Assembly (NCBI RefSeq): GCF_052118925.1
Contig: NZ_JBQKGG010000010.1
Coordinates: 26,091 to 90,090, forward strand
Origin: Lientehia sp934351765
GTDB taxonomy: Bacteria > Bacillota > Clostridia > Lachnospirales > Lachnospiraceae
Direction: 5' to 3'
DNA length: 64,000 nt
Positions 25,710-35,288 of the stretch are shown one piece after another. A model generated the notes under the pieces. The model saw nothing but the letters and a program-made list of their open reading frames with translations. It was not told the DNA's origin and did no database searches. Each line of letters begins with the position of its first letter. The stretch's first letter is position 1. The position numbers and the translations under genes were made by a program.

Positions 25710-27367
25710 AAGAGAAAAGGAGAATGAACGTGAAAAGAAGAATGAACGTGAAAAGAAAAGGAACAGCGCTTCTCTGTGCGGCAGTCATGGTGCTTGGAGT
25801 ACTCGCAGGCTGCGGAGGAACAAAACAGGCGGCAGAAAGCGGAACAGGAAAAGCAGAAGCAGGATCGGCAGAAACCAAAAGTGCCGGTGACACAAAAACA
25901 AATGATGTGGAATTCACGTTTGCACAAGGAAACAGCAATACAACTGCCGGATTTTCCTTTGATCCTGCAGTAGATTATCAGAGTCAGAAAACAGTAACCA
26001 TGGGAATCGGGGAAACCTTGTTTGTGCTGGATGATGAGACAAAAGAGGTATGCCCTCATCTGGCAGAAAGCATTGAACAGAAGGATGATACGACCTGGGA
26101 GATCAAAATCCGGGACGGCATCACATTCAGTAACGGAAAAGTATTGGATGCGGAAGCCGTGAAACAGGCACTGGATTATATTTTTACCAACAATACCCGG
26201 ATCGGAACGATGGCTGACTGTGCGTCTATGGAAGCGGACGGACAGATTCTGACCATAAAGACTAACGGAATCGTGGCAATCATGCCCAGAATCTTAACGG
26301 AGCAGAATACCGTAATTTTTGATACAGAAGCTTCAGATGATTATTCAAAAGGTGTGATCGGTACCGGACCGTATATTCTGGAGAGCGTTGATGGTGATGG
26401 AAACTGTGAACTGGTGAGAAACGAAACATACTGGCAGGGAAAACCGGTGGCTTCCAGAATCCATACGAAATCAAATCTGGATGCGTCTGCGCTGACTCTG
26501 GCACTTCAGTCCAAGGAGATCGACTGGGCAGGAATTCAGACCTCGGATCTTCCGCTGTTTGAAAATAATCCGGAGTACGAAGTACTTACCTATAACCCCG
26601 GCCGTGTGTATTATCTCTATCTGAATCCCGGATATACGTTTACAGAAGATGATGTACTGCGGAAGGCACTGACCTGTGCGTTTGACCGGGAAGCGATTCT
26701 GAATGGCATTTACAGCGGAAGAGGAACGGCTACAAAGGGAATTTTCCCGGAGGATTCTGCTTATTATACGGCACAGGCAGGCGGAATCGATTACAATATC
26801 GATCAGGCGAAACAGATTCTTGCGGATGCTGGATATACAGATACAGATGCTGATGGATTCCTTGAGAAGGATGGTGAAAAGGTCCATTTAAAGATTCTTT
26901 GTTATTCCGCAAACAATTTTCCGACGCTGAGTGAAGTGCTTCAGGCTGAGCTGAAGGAAATCGGAATTGATTCGGAGATTACCGTTTCGGATGCGATTGT
27001 TGACGACTGTAATAAAGGAGAATACAATATCGCTACCTATGGCTATAATACCCAGACATTGGGAGACTGCTATAATTTCCTGAATCCGGTTTTCCACACC
27101 GGCGGAACTGCGAACTTTACCGGATTTTCCAATCCGGATGTGGATGCACTTCTGGACGAGATGAAAGAAACATCGGATACTGACAAGAGAGCGGAGCTGG
27201 CAAAACAGATCCAGGAAAAAGTATTTGCTGCGGATCAGCATGTATTCCTGCTTCATATTAACCGTTACAATGTGGTACGCTCCAATGTAGAGGGAATGAC
27301 TCCTATGTTTGGAAGCGATAATGGAAACAGTATGCTGTTATGGCAGTTTGATAAAAAAGATGAGTAG
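25706..27367 (+). CDS. Dpp/Nik-type substrate-binding lipoprotein (SBP_bac_5)
   Basis: This is the extracellular solute receptor of the ABC importer, 553 residues. The signal peptide ends in the lipobox VLAGC, so it is lipid-anchored. The mature part shows the family features FDPAVDYQSQKTVTMGIGE (start of lobe 1), LVRNETYWQGKP and LRKALTCAFDREAILNGIYSG. The start is not certain: ATG 25706 overlaps the previous stop as ATGA, while GTG 25730 has GGAG at ideal spacing. An exact 18-bp tandem duplication (25721-25756) repeats the residues RMNVKR here. The ligand, whether nickel, a metal complex or a peptide-like molecule, cannot be read from the sequence. Confidence 0.9.
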   Translation: MKEKRRMNVKRRMNVKRKGTALLCAAVMVLGVLAGCGGTKQAAESGTGKAEAGSAETKSAGDTKTNDVEFTFAQGNSNTTAGFSFDPAVDYQSQKTVTMGIGETLFVLDDETKEVCPHLAESIEQKDDTTWEIKIRDGITFSNGKVLDAEAVKQALDYIFTNNTRIGTMADCASMEADGQILTIKTNGIVAIMPRILTEQNTVIFDTEASDDYSKGVIGTGPYILESVDGDGNCELVRNETYWQGKPVASRIHTKSNLDASALTLALQSKEIDWAGIQTSDLPLFENNPEYEVLTYNPGRVYYLYLNPGYTFTEDDVLRKALTCAFDREAILNGIYSGRGTATKGIFPEDSAYYTAQAGGIDYNIDQAKQILADAGYTDTDADGFLEKDGEKVHLKILCYSANNFPTLSEVLQAELKEIGIDSEITVSDAIVDDCNKGEYNIATYGYNTQTLGDCYNFLNPVFHTGGTANFTGFSNPDVDALLDEMKETSDTDKRAELAKQIQEKVFAADQHVFLLHINRYNVVRSNVEGMTPMFGSDNGNSMLLWQFDKKDE

Positions 27368-28298
27368 AATACTGACGATTGATAATCTTTGTGTGAGTTA
27401 TGGAAGTACCCCGGTCCTCCGGGGTGTTTCCCTGTCTGTGGACAGTGGTGAGATCCTCGGTGTGGTCGGTGAGTCCGGAAGCGGAAAGAGTACCACAATC
27501 TATGCCGCTTTGGGAATTCTCGGAAGCGGAGGGAAAATAGAAAACGGAACTATCTGCTATAAGCAGAGTGATCTTATGGAACAGAAAAAAGAGGCTCTTC
27601 GCGGACTGCGCGGAAAAGAAATGGCACTGATCGCGCAGAATCCACAGGAAGCTTTTTATCCGGTGAGAAAGATCGGAAGCCAGTTAAAAGATCTGGTAAA
27701 GAGCCATGGAGGGCTGTCCTATCGGGAGGCAGAGGAACGGATGCTTTCAGCCATGGAGAAAATGAATCTTCGTGACGGAAAAAAGCTTTTAAAAAGTTAT
27801 CCGTTTGAATTGTCTGGTGGAATGAGCCAGCGTGTGTCCATTGCCATGGCGACGGTATTTCGTCCGCAGCTTTTATTCGCAGATGAACCGACCAGCGCAC
27901 TGGACGCGGCGATCCAGAAACAAGTGGCAGATGAACTGCTGGCAATCCGCAGGGAATCCGGGACAGCAATTTTTCTTGTATCTCATAATATGGGAGTGAT
28001 TTCTTACATGGCGGACCGGATCGCGGTCATGTATCACGGACTTGTGCTGGAATATGGAAAGAAAGAAGAGGTGATCCGGGATCCGATTCATCCATATACA
28101 AAAAATCTGATTCTGGCGGTTCCTTCGATGAAAAGAAAAGCACCGAGAGGAATTCGGATCACAGAGGGAGAAAAAGAACTGCAGGGCTGTCCGTATCAGA
28201 GAAGTTGTCCGTGTGCAGAAACACATTGTTTTACGGAAATGCCGGAATTGGCAGAAATAAAGCCCGGACATTTTGTGCGGTGCAGCAAAGCTGAGTGA
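27360..28298 (+). CDS. ABC transporter ATPase, DppD/NikD type
   Basis: This ATPase has 312 residues. It carries Walker A GESGSGKST, signature LSGGMSQR, Walker B LLFADEP, and the H-loop SHNMG. The C-terminal oligopeptide/nickel extension ends GCPYQRSCPCAETHC, a four-cysteine cluster; in some DppD proteins such a motif binds a 4Fe-4S centre. MSRILTIDN (27360) is chosen as the start because the family core begins there; it overlaps the lipoprotein gene by 8 bases. Confidence 0.92.
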   Translation: MSRILTIDNLCVSYGSTPVLRGVSLSVDSGEILGVVGESGSGKSTTIYAALGILGSGGKIENGTICYKQSDLMEQKKEALRGLRGKEMALIAQNPQEAFYPVRKIGSQLKDLVKSHGGLSYREAEERMLSAMEKMNLRDGKKLLKSYPFELSGGMSQRVSIAMATVFRPQLLFADEPTSALDAAIQKQVADELLAIRRESGTAIFLVSHNMGVISYMADRIAVMYHGLVLEYGKKEEVIRDPIHPYTKNLILAVPSMKRKAPRGIRITEGEKELQGCPYQRSCPCAETHCFTEMPELAEIKPGHFVRCSKAE

Positions 28299-28309
28299 GG
28301 AGGCATGAT

Positions 28310-29068
28310 ATGAAGCTGTTGGAAGTCAATGATCTGGATCTTTGTTTTTATTCCGGAAAAGCAGGAAGAATGGTCCATGCGGTCGATACGGTTTCGTTTT
28401 CCATGGAAGAGGGAATGTTCCTCGGACTGGCAGGAGAAAGCGGCTGCGGGAAAAGTACCCTTGCCAGGCTGCTTCTGGGATTGAAAAAACCGGATCGCGG
28501 CCGGATCATGCTTGATGGGAAAAAAGTCGCCTATCCGTTTCCGCGAGCTGTTTATCAGACCATTCAGATGATCTTTCAGCTTCCGTCCGATTCGTTTGAT
28601 CCGAGAAAGACCATCGGGAACAGTATGATCGCCATGCAGAAAAATTTTGGGATTTCCAGACAGCAGGCGGCCAAAACAGCAGTCTCACTTTTAAAACGAG
28701 TCGGGCTGGAAGAAAATTTTATGAATCGGTATCCGGGAGAAATGAGCGGAGGAGAGTGCCAAAGAGCGGCCATTGCAAGGGCTCTTTCGGTACAACCGAA
28801 ACTTCTGATCTGCGATGAAGTAACAAGTGCACTTGATGTGAGTGTGCAGGCTCAGATCGTGGAGCTTCTGTACGGACTTCGTGAAGAATACGGACTGGCT
28901 ATGCTGTTTATTTCCCATGATCTGGCACTGGTGCAGGGATTGTGTGAACGGCTTATGATCATGAAAGACGGAAAGATCATTGAAGCGGGAGAAACAAAAA
29001 AAGTGCTTAATGATCCTGAGAATTCCTATACCAGACACCTCATAAACAGTGTTCTGGAAGTGTCATAA
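28310..29068 (+). CDS. ABC transporter ATPase, DppF/NikE type
   Basis: This is the second ATPase of the importer, 252 residues: Walker A GESGCGKST, Q-loop around MIFQLPSDSFDP, signature MSGGECQR, Walker B LLICDEV, H-loop SHDLA. The start is set by GAGGAGG 6 bases before ATG 28310. It is the last gene of the operon; only a weak bulged hairpin (about 29074-29100) follows it. Confidence 0.92.
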   Translation: MKLLEVNDLDLCFYSGKAGRMVHAVDTVSFSMEEGMFLGLAGESGCGKSTLARLLLGLKKPDRGRIMLDGKKVAYPFPRAVYQTIQMIFQLPSDSFDPRKTIGNSMIAMQKNFGISRQQAAKTAVSLLKRVGLEENFMNRYPGEMSGGECQRAAIARALSVQPKLLICDEVTSALDVSVQAQIVELLYGLREEYGLAMLFISHDLALVQGLCERLMIMKDGKIIEAGETKKVLNDPENSYTRHLINSVLEVS

Positions 29069-29158
29069 TACAAAAAACACCTGATCTTTTTTCAGTGTTT
29101 CCTGATGGAGCATGAGAGAGGAATGGGTGTTTTTGAGTTTAACCGGATCATGTTCACC

Positions 29159-29187
29159 TTGTGTTTGTCCGAAAAAAAACGTATACT
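29159..29187 (+). promoter_or_regulatory. glgB promoter
   Basis: TTGTGT, 17-bp spacer, TATACT; about 90 bp before the glgB start. Confidence 0.5.
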
Positions 29188-29274
29188 GAAAAGAGAAGTA
29201 AACATATCACAAATTGTATGGATCGGACTGGACGAGGGGCTGTCTCACAGCGGGAGGCGGCAGGAGGGCAGATT

Positions 29275-31677
29275 ATGGAGAAACAATTATATGAACTGAT
29301 GGACTGGCCGGAAATCGAGGCCGTTGTATATTCGGAAAGCCAGAGGCCAAAGGAGCTTCTCGGCGCTCATAGAACAGAACACGGGATTCTGGTTCAGGCC
29401 TTTTTCCCGGAGGCAGAAACCGTGGAGATTGTGACGAATAAAAAGAAGCATATTTCCATGGAGCAGGTGGACGAGGCAGGCTTTTTTGCGGCGCTGATCC
29501 CGGGAACAAAGCTTCCGTCCTATCATTATGAGGTGCTCTGGGCGGACGGCACGCGCCGGAGTGAGGAGGATCCGTACCGGTTTCCATCGGTATATACGGA
29601 GCAGGATCTGAAGCGGTTTGCGGCAGGAATCCATTATGAGATTTACGAGAAAATGGGGGCGCACCCCATGACCCTGGATGGCGTGTCCGGCGTTTCCTTC
29701 TCGGTCTGGGCGCCGAACGCCATGCGCGTGAGCGTGGTCGGCGATTTCAATCTTTGGGACGGCAGACGTCACCAGATGGAAAAGCTGGGAGATTCCGGGA
29801 TATTTGAACTGTTTGTTCCGGGTGTGGAAGCCGGGGCGCTGTATAAATATGAGATTAAGGGGAAAAACGGGCTGCCCTTCCTGAAGGCAGATCCTTATGG
29901 ATCTTCTTCCGAGGTCCGTCCGGCCAATGCATCGGTGGTTTGCGATGTCTCCGGCTATTCCTGGCAGGATAAGGACTGGGAGGAGGATAAGGAAAAACGG
30001 CTGGAGCACGGAACCCTGACAAGCGGTCCCATGAATATTTATGAGGTCCATTTAGGTTCATGGAGAAAGCCGGAAAAGGCGGAGAAAACAACGGAAGCCG
30101 AAAAGGACGGGACGAACAAAACAGCCTCCGGCTCAGATCATGATACGAAACCGGAAGAAGAATTCCTGAATTACCGACAGATCGCGCCGGAGCTGGCGGC
30201 TTATGCGAAGGAGATGGGTTATACCCATGTGGAGCTTATGCCGGTCATGGAACACCCCCTCGATGAATCCTGGGGCTATCAGGTGACCGGATATTATGCG
30301 CCCACCAGCCGTTACGGCTCGCCGGAGGATTTCAAGGCCTTTATGGATATGATGCATCAGGCGGGGATCGGCGTGATCCTGGACTGGGTTCCGGCCCATT
30401 TCCCCAGAGATGCCTTCGGACTGGCGGCTTTTGACGGGGAGCCTCTTTATGAGCATGGAGATCCGAGACGGGGCGCGCATCCCCACTGGGGCACCCTGAT
30501 CTTTGATTACGGCCGTCCGCAGGTTTCCAATTTCCTGATTGCCAACGCCCTTTACTGGGCAAGGGAGTATCATGCCGACGGAATCCGCATGGATGCGGTG
30601 GCTTCCATGTTATATCTGGATTACGGAAAAAATGACGGGGAATGGCTCCCGAATATTTACGGCGGTAACGAAAATCTGGAAGCGCTGGAGCTTTTGAAGC
30701 ATCTGAATTCGATCTTTAAAAAGAAGAAGATCGGAACGGTGCTCATTGCCGAGGAATCAACGGCATGGCCGCGGATCACCGGCGATGTGGACGATGGGGC
30801 AGTCGGCTTTGATTATAAATGGAACATGGGCTGGATGAACGATTTTCTTGGCTATATGCAGTGCGATCCGTTGTATCGGACGTATCATTACGGAGAGCTG
30901 ACCTTCAGCATGGTCTATGCCTACAGTGAGCGCTTTATTCTGGTGCTGTCGCATGATGAGGTGGTCCATGGGAAGGGCTCCATGGTCGGAAAGATGCCGG
31001 GTGAGACCTTCGAGCAGAAGTTTGCCAACCTGCGGGCGGCCTACGGCTTCATGATGCTCCATCCGGGGAGGAAGCTGTTATTCATGGGCCAGGAATTTGC
31101 CCAGATGGATGAGTGGAATGAGAAGGAGGAGCTTCAGTGGTATCTGTTAAAATATAAGATCCACAGTCATATGCAGGAGTATGTGAAGGATCTGAATCAT
31201 TTTTATCAGGAGAACCGGGCACTCTGGGAGCTGGACGATGAAAGTGATGGCTTTGAGTGGATCAACTGCACCAACGCGGAGGAGAACATGGTGGTGTTCC
31301 TGCGAAAGGGCAGAAATCCGGAGGATACGCTCCTGGCAGTCTGCAATTTCGTTCCGGTGGCCCATGAGGCATACCGGATCGGCGTTCCGTTCCGTGGGAA
31401 ATATAAAGAAATTTTCAACAGCGATGCGGAAAAATACGGCGGAACCGGCGTGGTGAACCCCAGGGTAAAGCAGAGCAAGGCGGCAGAGACAGATGAGCGG
31501 GAGCAGTCTATTACCATTAAAGCAGCTCCGCTGGGAATCCAGGTGTTCCGCTATGAGCCCATGCCGGAGACGGTGACGGACAATAAGGAAGCAAAGAAAA
31601 AACCGGCGGCAAAGCGTTCCAGAGGAAAGACAGCCGGTGTGGCGAAGGTACGGAAAGCGATTATGGAGGAAGAGTAA
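29275..31677 (+). CDS. glgB: 1,4-alpha-glucan branching enzyme (GH13)
   Basis: This enzyme creates alpha-1,6 branches in glycogen. The order is an N-terminal beta-sandwich domain, CBM48 (SFSVWAPNAMRVSVVGDFN), the GH13 barrel with ILDWVPAHFP, the nucleophile in DGIRMDAVASML, the acid/base in VLIAEESTAWP and LSHDEVVHG, and the C-terminal all-beta domain. ATG 29275 follows AGGAGGG; the 38 residues upstream in the frame are non-coding leader. Two oddities make it 800 residues, longer than most: a charged insert of about 35 residues (about 265-300, KAEKTTEAEKDGTNKTASG) before the barrel, and a Lys/Arg-rich tail (KKKPAAKRSRGK). No other glg gene is adjacent; mscS follows directly. Confidence 0.95.
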   Translation: MEKQLYELMDWPEIEAVVYSESQRPKELLGAHRTEHGILVQAFFPEAETVEIVTNKKKHISMEQVDEAGFFAALIPGTKLPSYHYEVLWADGTRRSEEDPYRFPSVYTEQDLKRFAAGIHYEIYEKMGAHPMTLDGVSGVSFSVWAPNAMRVSVVGDFNLWDGRRHQMEKLGDSGIFELFVPGVEAGALYKYEIKGKNGLPFLKADPYGSSSEVRPANASVVCDVSGYSWQDKDWEEDKEKRLEHGTLTSGPMNIYEVHLGSWRKPEKAEKTTEAEKDGTNKTASGSDHDTKPEEEFLNYRQIAPELAAYAKEMGYTHVELMPVMEHPLDESWGYQVTGYYAPTSRYGSPEDFKAFMDMMHQAGIGVILDWVPAHFPRDAFGLAAFDGEPLYEHGDPRRGAHPHWGTLIFDYGRPQVSNFLIANALYWAREYHADGIRMDAVASMLYLDYGKNDGEWLPNIYGGNENLEALELLKHLNSIFKKKKIGTVLIAEESTAWPRITGDVDDGAVGFDYKWNMGWMNDFLGYMQCDPLYRTYHYGELTFSMVYAYSERFILVLSHDEVVHGKGSMVGKMPGETFEQKFANLRAAYGFMMLHPGRKLLFMGQEFAQMDEWNEKEELQWYLLKYKIHSHMQEYVKDLNHFYQENRALWELDDESDGFEWINCTNAEENMVVFLRKGRNPEDTLLAVCNFVPVAHEAYRIGVPFRGKYKEIFNSDAEKYGGTGVVNPRVKQSKAAETDEREQSITIKAAPLGIQVFRYEPMPETVTDNKEAKKKPAAKRSRGKTAGVAKVRKAIMEEE

Positions 31678-31692
31678 TTGAGGTTTTTGCTG

Positions 31693-32577
31693 ATGACAGA
31701 GGAGACCATCGCGGCGGATATGGCCGGGGCGGTAGAGCAGGCGAAGGATACTATGGGAAGCAGGTTTCAGGAGATCTTCGGAAGTCTGCCCTCCAAGGCG
31801 GTCTTTTTCGGACTGAAAGCGCTGGTGGCACTTCTTATGTTTCTGGTCGGAAGGAAGCTGATCTGCCTGTGCGTCAAACTGATAGACAAATCCATGGAGC
31901 GGGGCGGGACAGAACTGACCGTCAAGAAGTTTGTGAAGATGCTGGTAAAGGCAGCAGGCTACATTCTTCTGGTACTCCTGATCCTGGCGGTGGTTGGGAT
32001 CCAGTCGACGGCCTTTGCCACGGTGGCCAGCTCTGTGACCGTGGCCCTTGGTCTTGCCCTTCAGGGCAGCCTGGGGAATTTTGCCGGCGGTCTGCTGATC
32101 CTGATTTTAAAGCCCTTTAAGGTGGGTGATTATATCATTGAGGACAGTCATAAAAATGAGGGAAAGGTCAAGAGCATCGGGCTGGTTTATACGACACTGG
32201 TGACCCTGGACAACCGGGTGATCGTGGTGCCGAACGGAACCCTGGCCAACAGCAGCATGACCAATGTAACGGCTCAGGACAAGCGGCTTCTGGAATTGCA
32301 TGTAGGTATTTCCTACGAAGCGGACATGAAGCAGGCCAAGGCAATACTGGAGCGTGTTATGGAAGCGGATCCTATGGTATTAAAGGACGAGGAGCGGTTT
32401 GCATTCGTGTCCAGCCTGGACGACAGCGCCGTGACCATTGGCTGCCGGATGTGGGTTAAGACCGGTGAATACTGGAAATGCAGATGGCGCATGACGGAAG
32501 CCATCAAAGAGGCACTGGACGACGCCGGAATCGAAATCCCATACGGACAGGTCGATGTACACATTCGAAACAGTTAA
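31693..32577 (+). CDS. mscS: Small-conductance mechanosensitive channel (MscS family)
   Basis: This is an osmotic safety valve in the membrane, 294 residues. Three N-terminal helices lead to the pore helix with the Gly/Ala pattern VTVALGLALQGSLGNFAGG, then the beta domain (PFKVGDYI, VPNGTLANSSMTN) and the C-terminal cage ending IPYGQVDVHIRN. GAGG precedes ATG 31693; TTG 31678, one base after the glgB stop, also has GGAGG upstream and would add five residues. Co-transcription with glgB is likely. Confidence 0.92.
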   Translation: MTEETIAADMAGAVEQAKDTMGSRFQEIFGSLPSKAVFFGLKALVALLMFLVGRKLICLCVKLIDKSMERGGTELTVKKFVKMLVKAAGYILLVLLILAVVGIQSTAFATVASSVTVALGLALQGSLGNFAGGLLILILKPFKVGDYIIEDSHKNEGKVKSIGLVYTTLVTLDNRVIVVPNGTLANSSMTNVTAQDKRLLELHVGISYEADMKQAKAILERVMEADPMVLKDEERFAFVSSLDDSAVTIGCRMWVKTGEYWKCRWRMTEAIKEALDDAGIEIPYGQVDVHIRNS

Positions 32578-32615
32578 GAAGAGTGGACACCTGCATCTTT
32601 TCCCGAAATTTTTTC

Positions 32616-32645
32616 TTGCAATCCCTTGACAGTGTGTGCTAATAT
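32616..32645 (+). promoter_or_regulatory. typA promoter
   Basis: TTGCAA, 18-bp spacer, TAATAT with an extended -10 (TGC before it). A TTGACA lies within the spacer at a non-standard distance. Confidence 0.4.
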
Positions 32646-32718
32646 AAGAAGATGTGTAAATGAGAACGTAACGACAGACATAGAACCTGAGAAACAGAAA
32701 GGGAAAGCGGAGAGAATC

Positions 32719-34548
32719 ATGAGGATGAAACGAGAAGATGTAAGAAACATTGCGATCATTGCCCATGTTGACCATGGCAAGACAACGCTGGTGGATGAGT
32801 TGCTGAAGCAGAGCGGTGTATTCCGTGCCAACCAGGAAGTGGTGGAGCGTGTCATGGATTCCAATGACATCGAGCGTGAACGTGGAATCACAATCCTGTC
32901 CAAGAATACGGCAGTAACGTATAAAGATGTAAAGATCAATATCATCGACACCCCCGGACATGCGGACTTCGGCGGCGAGGTAGAACGTGTGTTAAAGATG
33001 GTAAACGGCGTAATCCTGGTGGTAGATGCGTTTGAGGGACCCATGCCCCAGACTAAGTTTGTGCTTCAGAAGGCACTGGATCTGGATCTTTCCGTCATTG
33101 TATGCATTAACAAGATCGACCGTCCGGAGGCAAGGCCGAAGGAGGTCATCGATGAGGTTCTGGAGCTTCTTCTGGAGCTGGATGCGTCCGATGAGCAGCT
33201 TGACTGTCCCTTCGTCTATGCTTCCGCAAAGGGTGGCTATGCGACTCTGGAGCTGGATGACGAGAAGAAGGATATGAAGCCCCTGTTTGATACAATTCTG
33301 GAGCATATCCCGGCACCGGAGGGTGATCCGGAGGCAGATACCCAGATCCTGATCAGTACGATTGATTATAATGAATATGTGGGACGGATCGGTGTCGGCA
33401 AGGTAGACAACGGAAGCATTAAGGTAAACCAGGAGGTTGCGCTGGTAAACCATCATGACCCCGATAAATTCAAAAAGGTAAAGGTAAGCCGTCTGTATGA
33501 GTTTGACGGTCTGGATAAGGTGGAAGTAACAGAGGCAGGAATCGGTTCCATCGTGGCGATTTCCGGTATTGCGGATCTTCATATCGGAGATACGCTCTGC
33601 TCTCCGGAGAATCCGGTGGCGATCCCGTTCCAGAAGATCTCCGAGCCGACCATTGCCATGCACTTTATGGTCAATGACAGTCCTCTGGCAGGCCAGGAGG
33701 GCAAGTATGTAACCTCCCGTCATCTGCGTGACCGTCTGTTCCGTGAGCTGAATACCGATGTGAGCCTCCGGGTGGAGGAAACGGAGGATGCGGACCGGTT
33801 CAAGGTTTCCGGCCGCGGTGAGCTTCATCTTTCCGTACTGATCGAAAATATGCGCCGCGAGGGCTATGAGTTTGCGGTAAGCAAAGCAGAGGTTATTTAC
33901 AAGCAGGATGAAAAGGGCAGAAAGCTGGAGCCCATGGAGCTTGTTTACATTGATGTACCCGAGGAGTTTTCCGGTACGGTGATCCAGAAGCTGTCCCTCC
34001 GAAAGGGAGAACTGCAGGGCATGTCTCCGTCGGGAACCGGTTACACCAGAATGGAATTTTCCATTCCTTCCCGCGGACTGATCGGATACCGCGGCGATTT
34101 CATGACTGACACGAAGGGCAACGGTATTATGAACCAGCTGTTCGATGGTTATGCACCTTATAAGGGCGATATCCAGTACCGTCGCCAGGGTTCTCTGATT
34201 GCGTTTGAAACCGGCGAGAGCGTAACCTACGGTCTGTTCAATGCCCAGGAGCGCGGAAATCTGTTTATCGGGCCCGGCGAAAAGGTTTATGCCGGTATGG
34301 TTGTGGGAACAAGCCCCAAGACGGAGGATATCGAGGTCAATGTCTGCAAGACGAAGCATCTGACCAATACCCGTTCCTCTGGTTCTGATGATGCGCTGAA
34401 GCTGGTGCCGCCGGTGATCATGAGCCTGGAGCAGGCACTGGATTTCATCGACACCGATGAACTTCTTGAGGTAACACCGGAGCATCTGCGTCTGAGAAAG
34501 AAGATTCTCGATTCCAGAATGAGAAAGCGTGCATCGATCAATAAATAA
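32719..34548 (+). CDS. typA: Ribosome-binding GTPase TypA/BipA
   Basis: This translational GTPase acts on 50S assembly and stress adaptation, 609 residues. G motifs are AHVDHGKTTL (G1), ERERGITI (G2), DTPGHADFGGEVER (G3), NKIDR (G4) and SAKGG (G5). EF-G-like domains II, III and V follow (GRGELHLSVLIENMRREG, MEFSIPSRGLIGYR), then the BipA-specific C-terminus (TNTRSSGSDDA, LEVTPEHLRLRKKIL). ATG 32719 has GGAG 6 bases upstream. Confidence 0.97.
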   Translation: MRMKREDVRNIAIIAHVDHGKTTLVDELLKQSGVFRANQEVVERVMDSNDIERERGITILSKNTAVTYKDVKINIIDTPGHADFGGEVERVLKMVNGVILVVDAFEGPMPQTKFVLQKALDLDLSVIVCINKIDRPEARPKEVIDEVLELLLELDASDEQLDCPFVYASAKGGYATLELDDEKKDMKPLFDTILEHIPAPEGDPEADTQILISTIDYNEYVGRIGVGKVDNGSIKVNQEVALVNHHDPDKFKKVKVSRLYEFDGLDKVEVTEAGIGSIVAISGIADLHIGDTLCSPENPVAIPFQKISEPTIAMHFMVNDSPLAGQEGKYVTSRHLRDRLFRELNTDVSLRVEETEDADRFKVSGRGELHLSVLIENMRREGYEFAVSKAEVIYKQDEKGRKLEPMELVYIDVPEEFSGTVIQKLSLRKGELQGMSPSGTGYTRMEFSIPSRGLIGYRGDFMTDTKGNGIMNQLFDGYAPYKGDIQYRRQGSLIAFETGESVTYGLFNAQERGNLFIGPGEKVYAGMVVGTSPKTEDIEVNVCKTKHLTNTRSSGSDDALKLVPPVIMSLEQALDFIDTDELLEVTPEHLRLRKKILDSRMRKRASINK

Positions 34549-34645
34549 AAGCAAAGAGAAAAAGGAAAGGGCCAAAGATCCGGCGCAGGCATGCCTGTAA
34601 AACGGTTTTTGGCCTTTCTGAAAATAAATATAAGGAGGCAGCAAT

Positions 34646-35269
34646 ATGAAGGTATTATTGATCAACGGAAGCCCTCACGAAAGGGGAACCACGTACACCG
34701 CGTTGAAAAAGGTGGCGGATACTCTGGAAAGTCTTGGGATCGAAGCAGAGATTTTTCATGTAGGAAAGATAGAAACGACCTGTATCGACTGCAGGGTCTG
34801 TAAGAAAAAGGGCAACAATCGCTGCGCCTTCCATGACACGGTCAATGAAGCCCTGGAAAAAGCGGAGACGGCAGATGGATTTATTTTCGGAACGCCGGTG
34901 CATTTCGCATCCGCACCCGGTTTCATGACAGCATTCATGGATCGAGCCTTTTATGCCGGCGGAAAGCTGTTTCAGTTCAAGCCTGCTGCTTCCGTAGTCT
35001 GTGCAAGACGCGGCGGTCTGTCCGCAACCTTCGATCAGATCAACAAGTACATGACTATTTCCAACATGCCTGTCGTTTCATCCACCTACTGGAACAGTGT
35101 TCATGGTCATAATGGTGAAGAGGCAAAACAGGATCTGGAGGGTATGGAAACCATGGAAACGCTGGCCAGGAATATGGCATGGATCCTCCGCTGCATCGAG
35201 CTTGGAAAGAAGAATGGCATCGAGCATCCCGTACTGGATGCTCCCACAAGGACTAACTTTGTGCGGTAA
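34646..35269 (+). CDS. Flavodoxin-like NAD(P)H-dependent FMN reductase
   Basis: This is a cytoplasmic flavoprotein of 207 residues. The N-terminus MKVLLINGSPHERGTT is the FMN phosphate loop, and FGTPVHFASAPGFMTAFMDR matches the second flavin-binding segment when read in two parts. It also has CIDCRVCKKKGNNRC, the cysteine motif of the iron-sulfur flavoprotein-like branch. The electron acceptor is unknown. AAGGAGG precedes ATG 34646. It is a single gene between typA and a strong terminator. Confidence 0.85.
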   Translation: MKVLLINGSPHERGTTYTALKKVADTLESLGIEAEIFHVGKIETTCIDCRVCKKKGNNRCAFHDTVNEALEKAETADGFIFGTPVHFASAPGFMTAFMDRAFYAGGKLFQFKPAASVVCARRGGLSATFDQINKYMTISNMPVVSSTYWNSVHGHNGEEAKQDLEGMETMETLARNMAWILRCIELGKKNGIEHPVLDAPTRTNFVR

Positions 35270-35288
35270 AAATCAGTTATAGAAAAAG

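Noticed and set aside
34562..34621. Terminator after typA
   Set aside because: The GAAAGG(G)CCAAA/TTTGGCCTTTC pairing has a bulge and long loop and no T-run after it, so it was not listed.
32992..34665. 557-codon open frame on the minus strand
   Set aside because: It is the antisense shadow of typA, a well-recognised GTPase gene.
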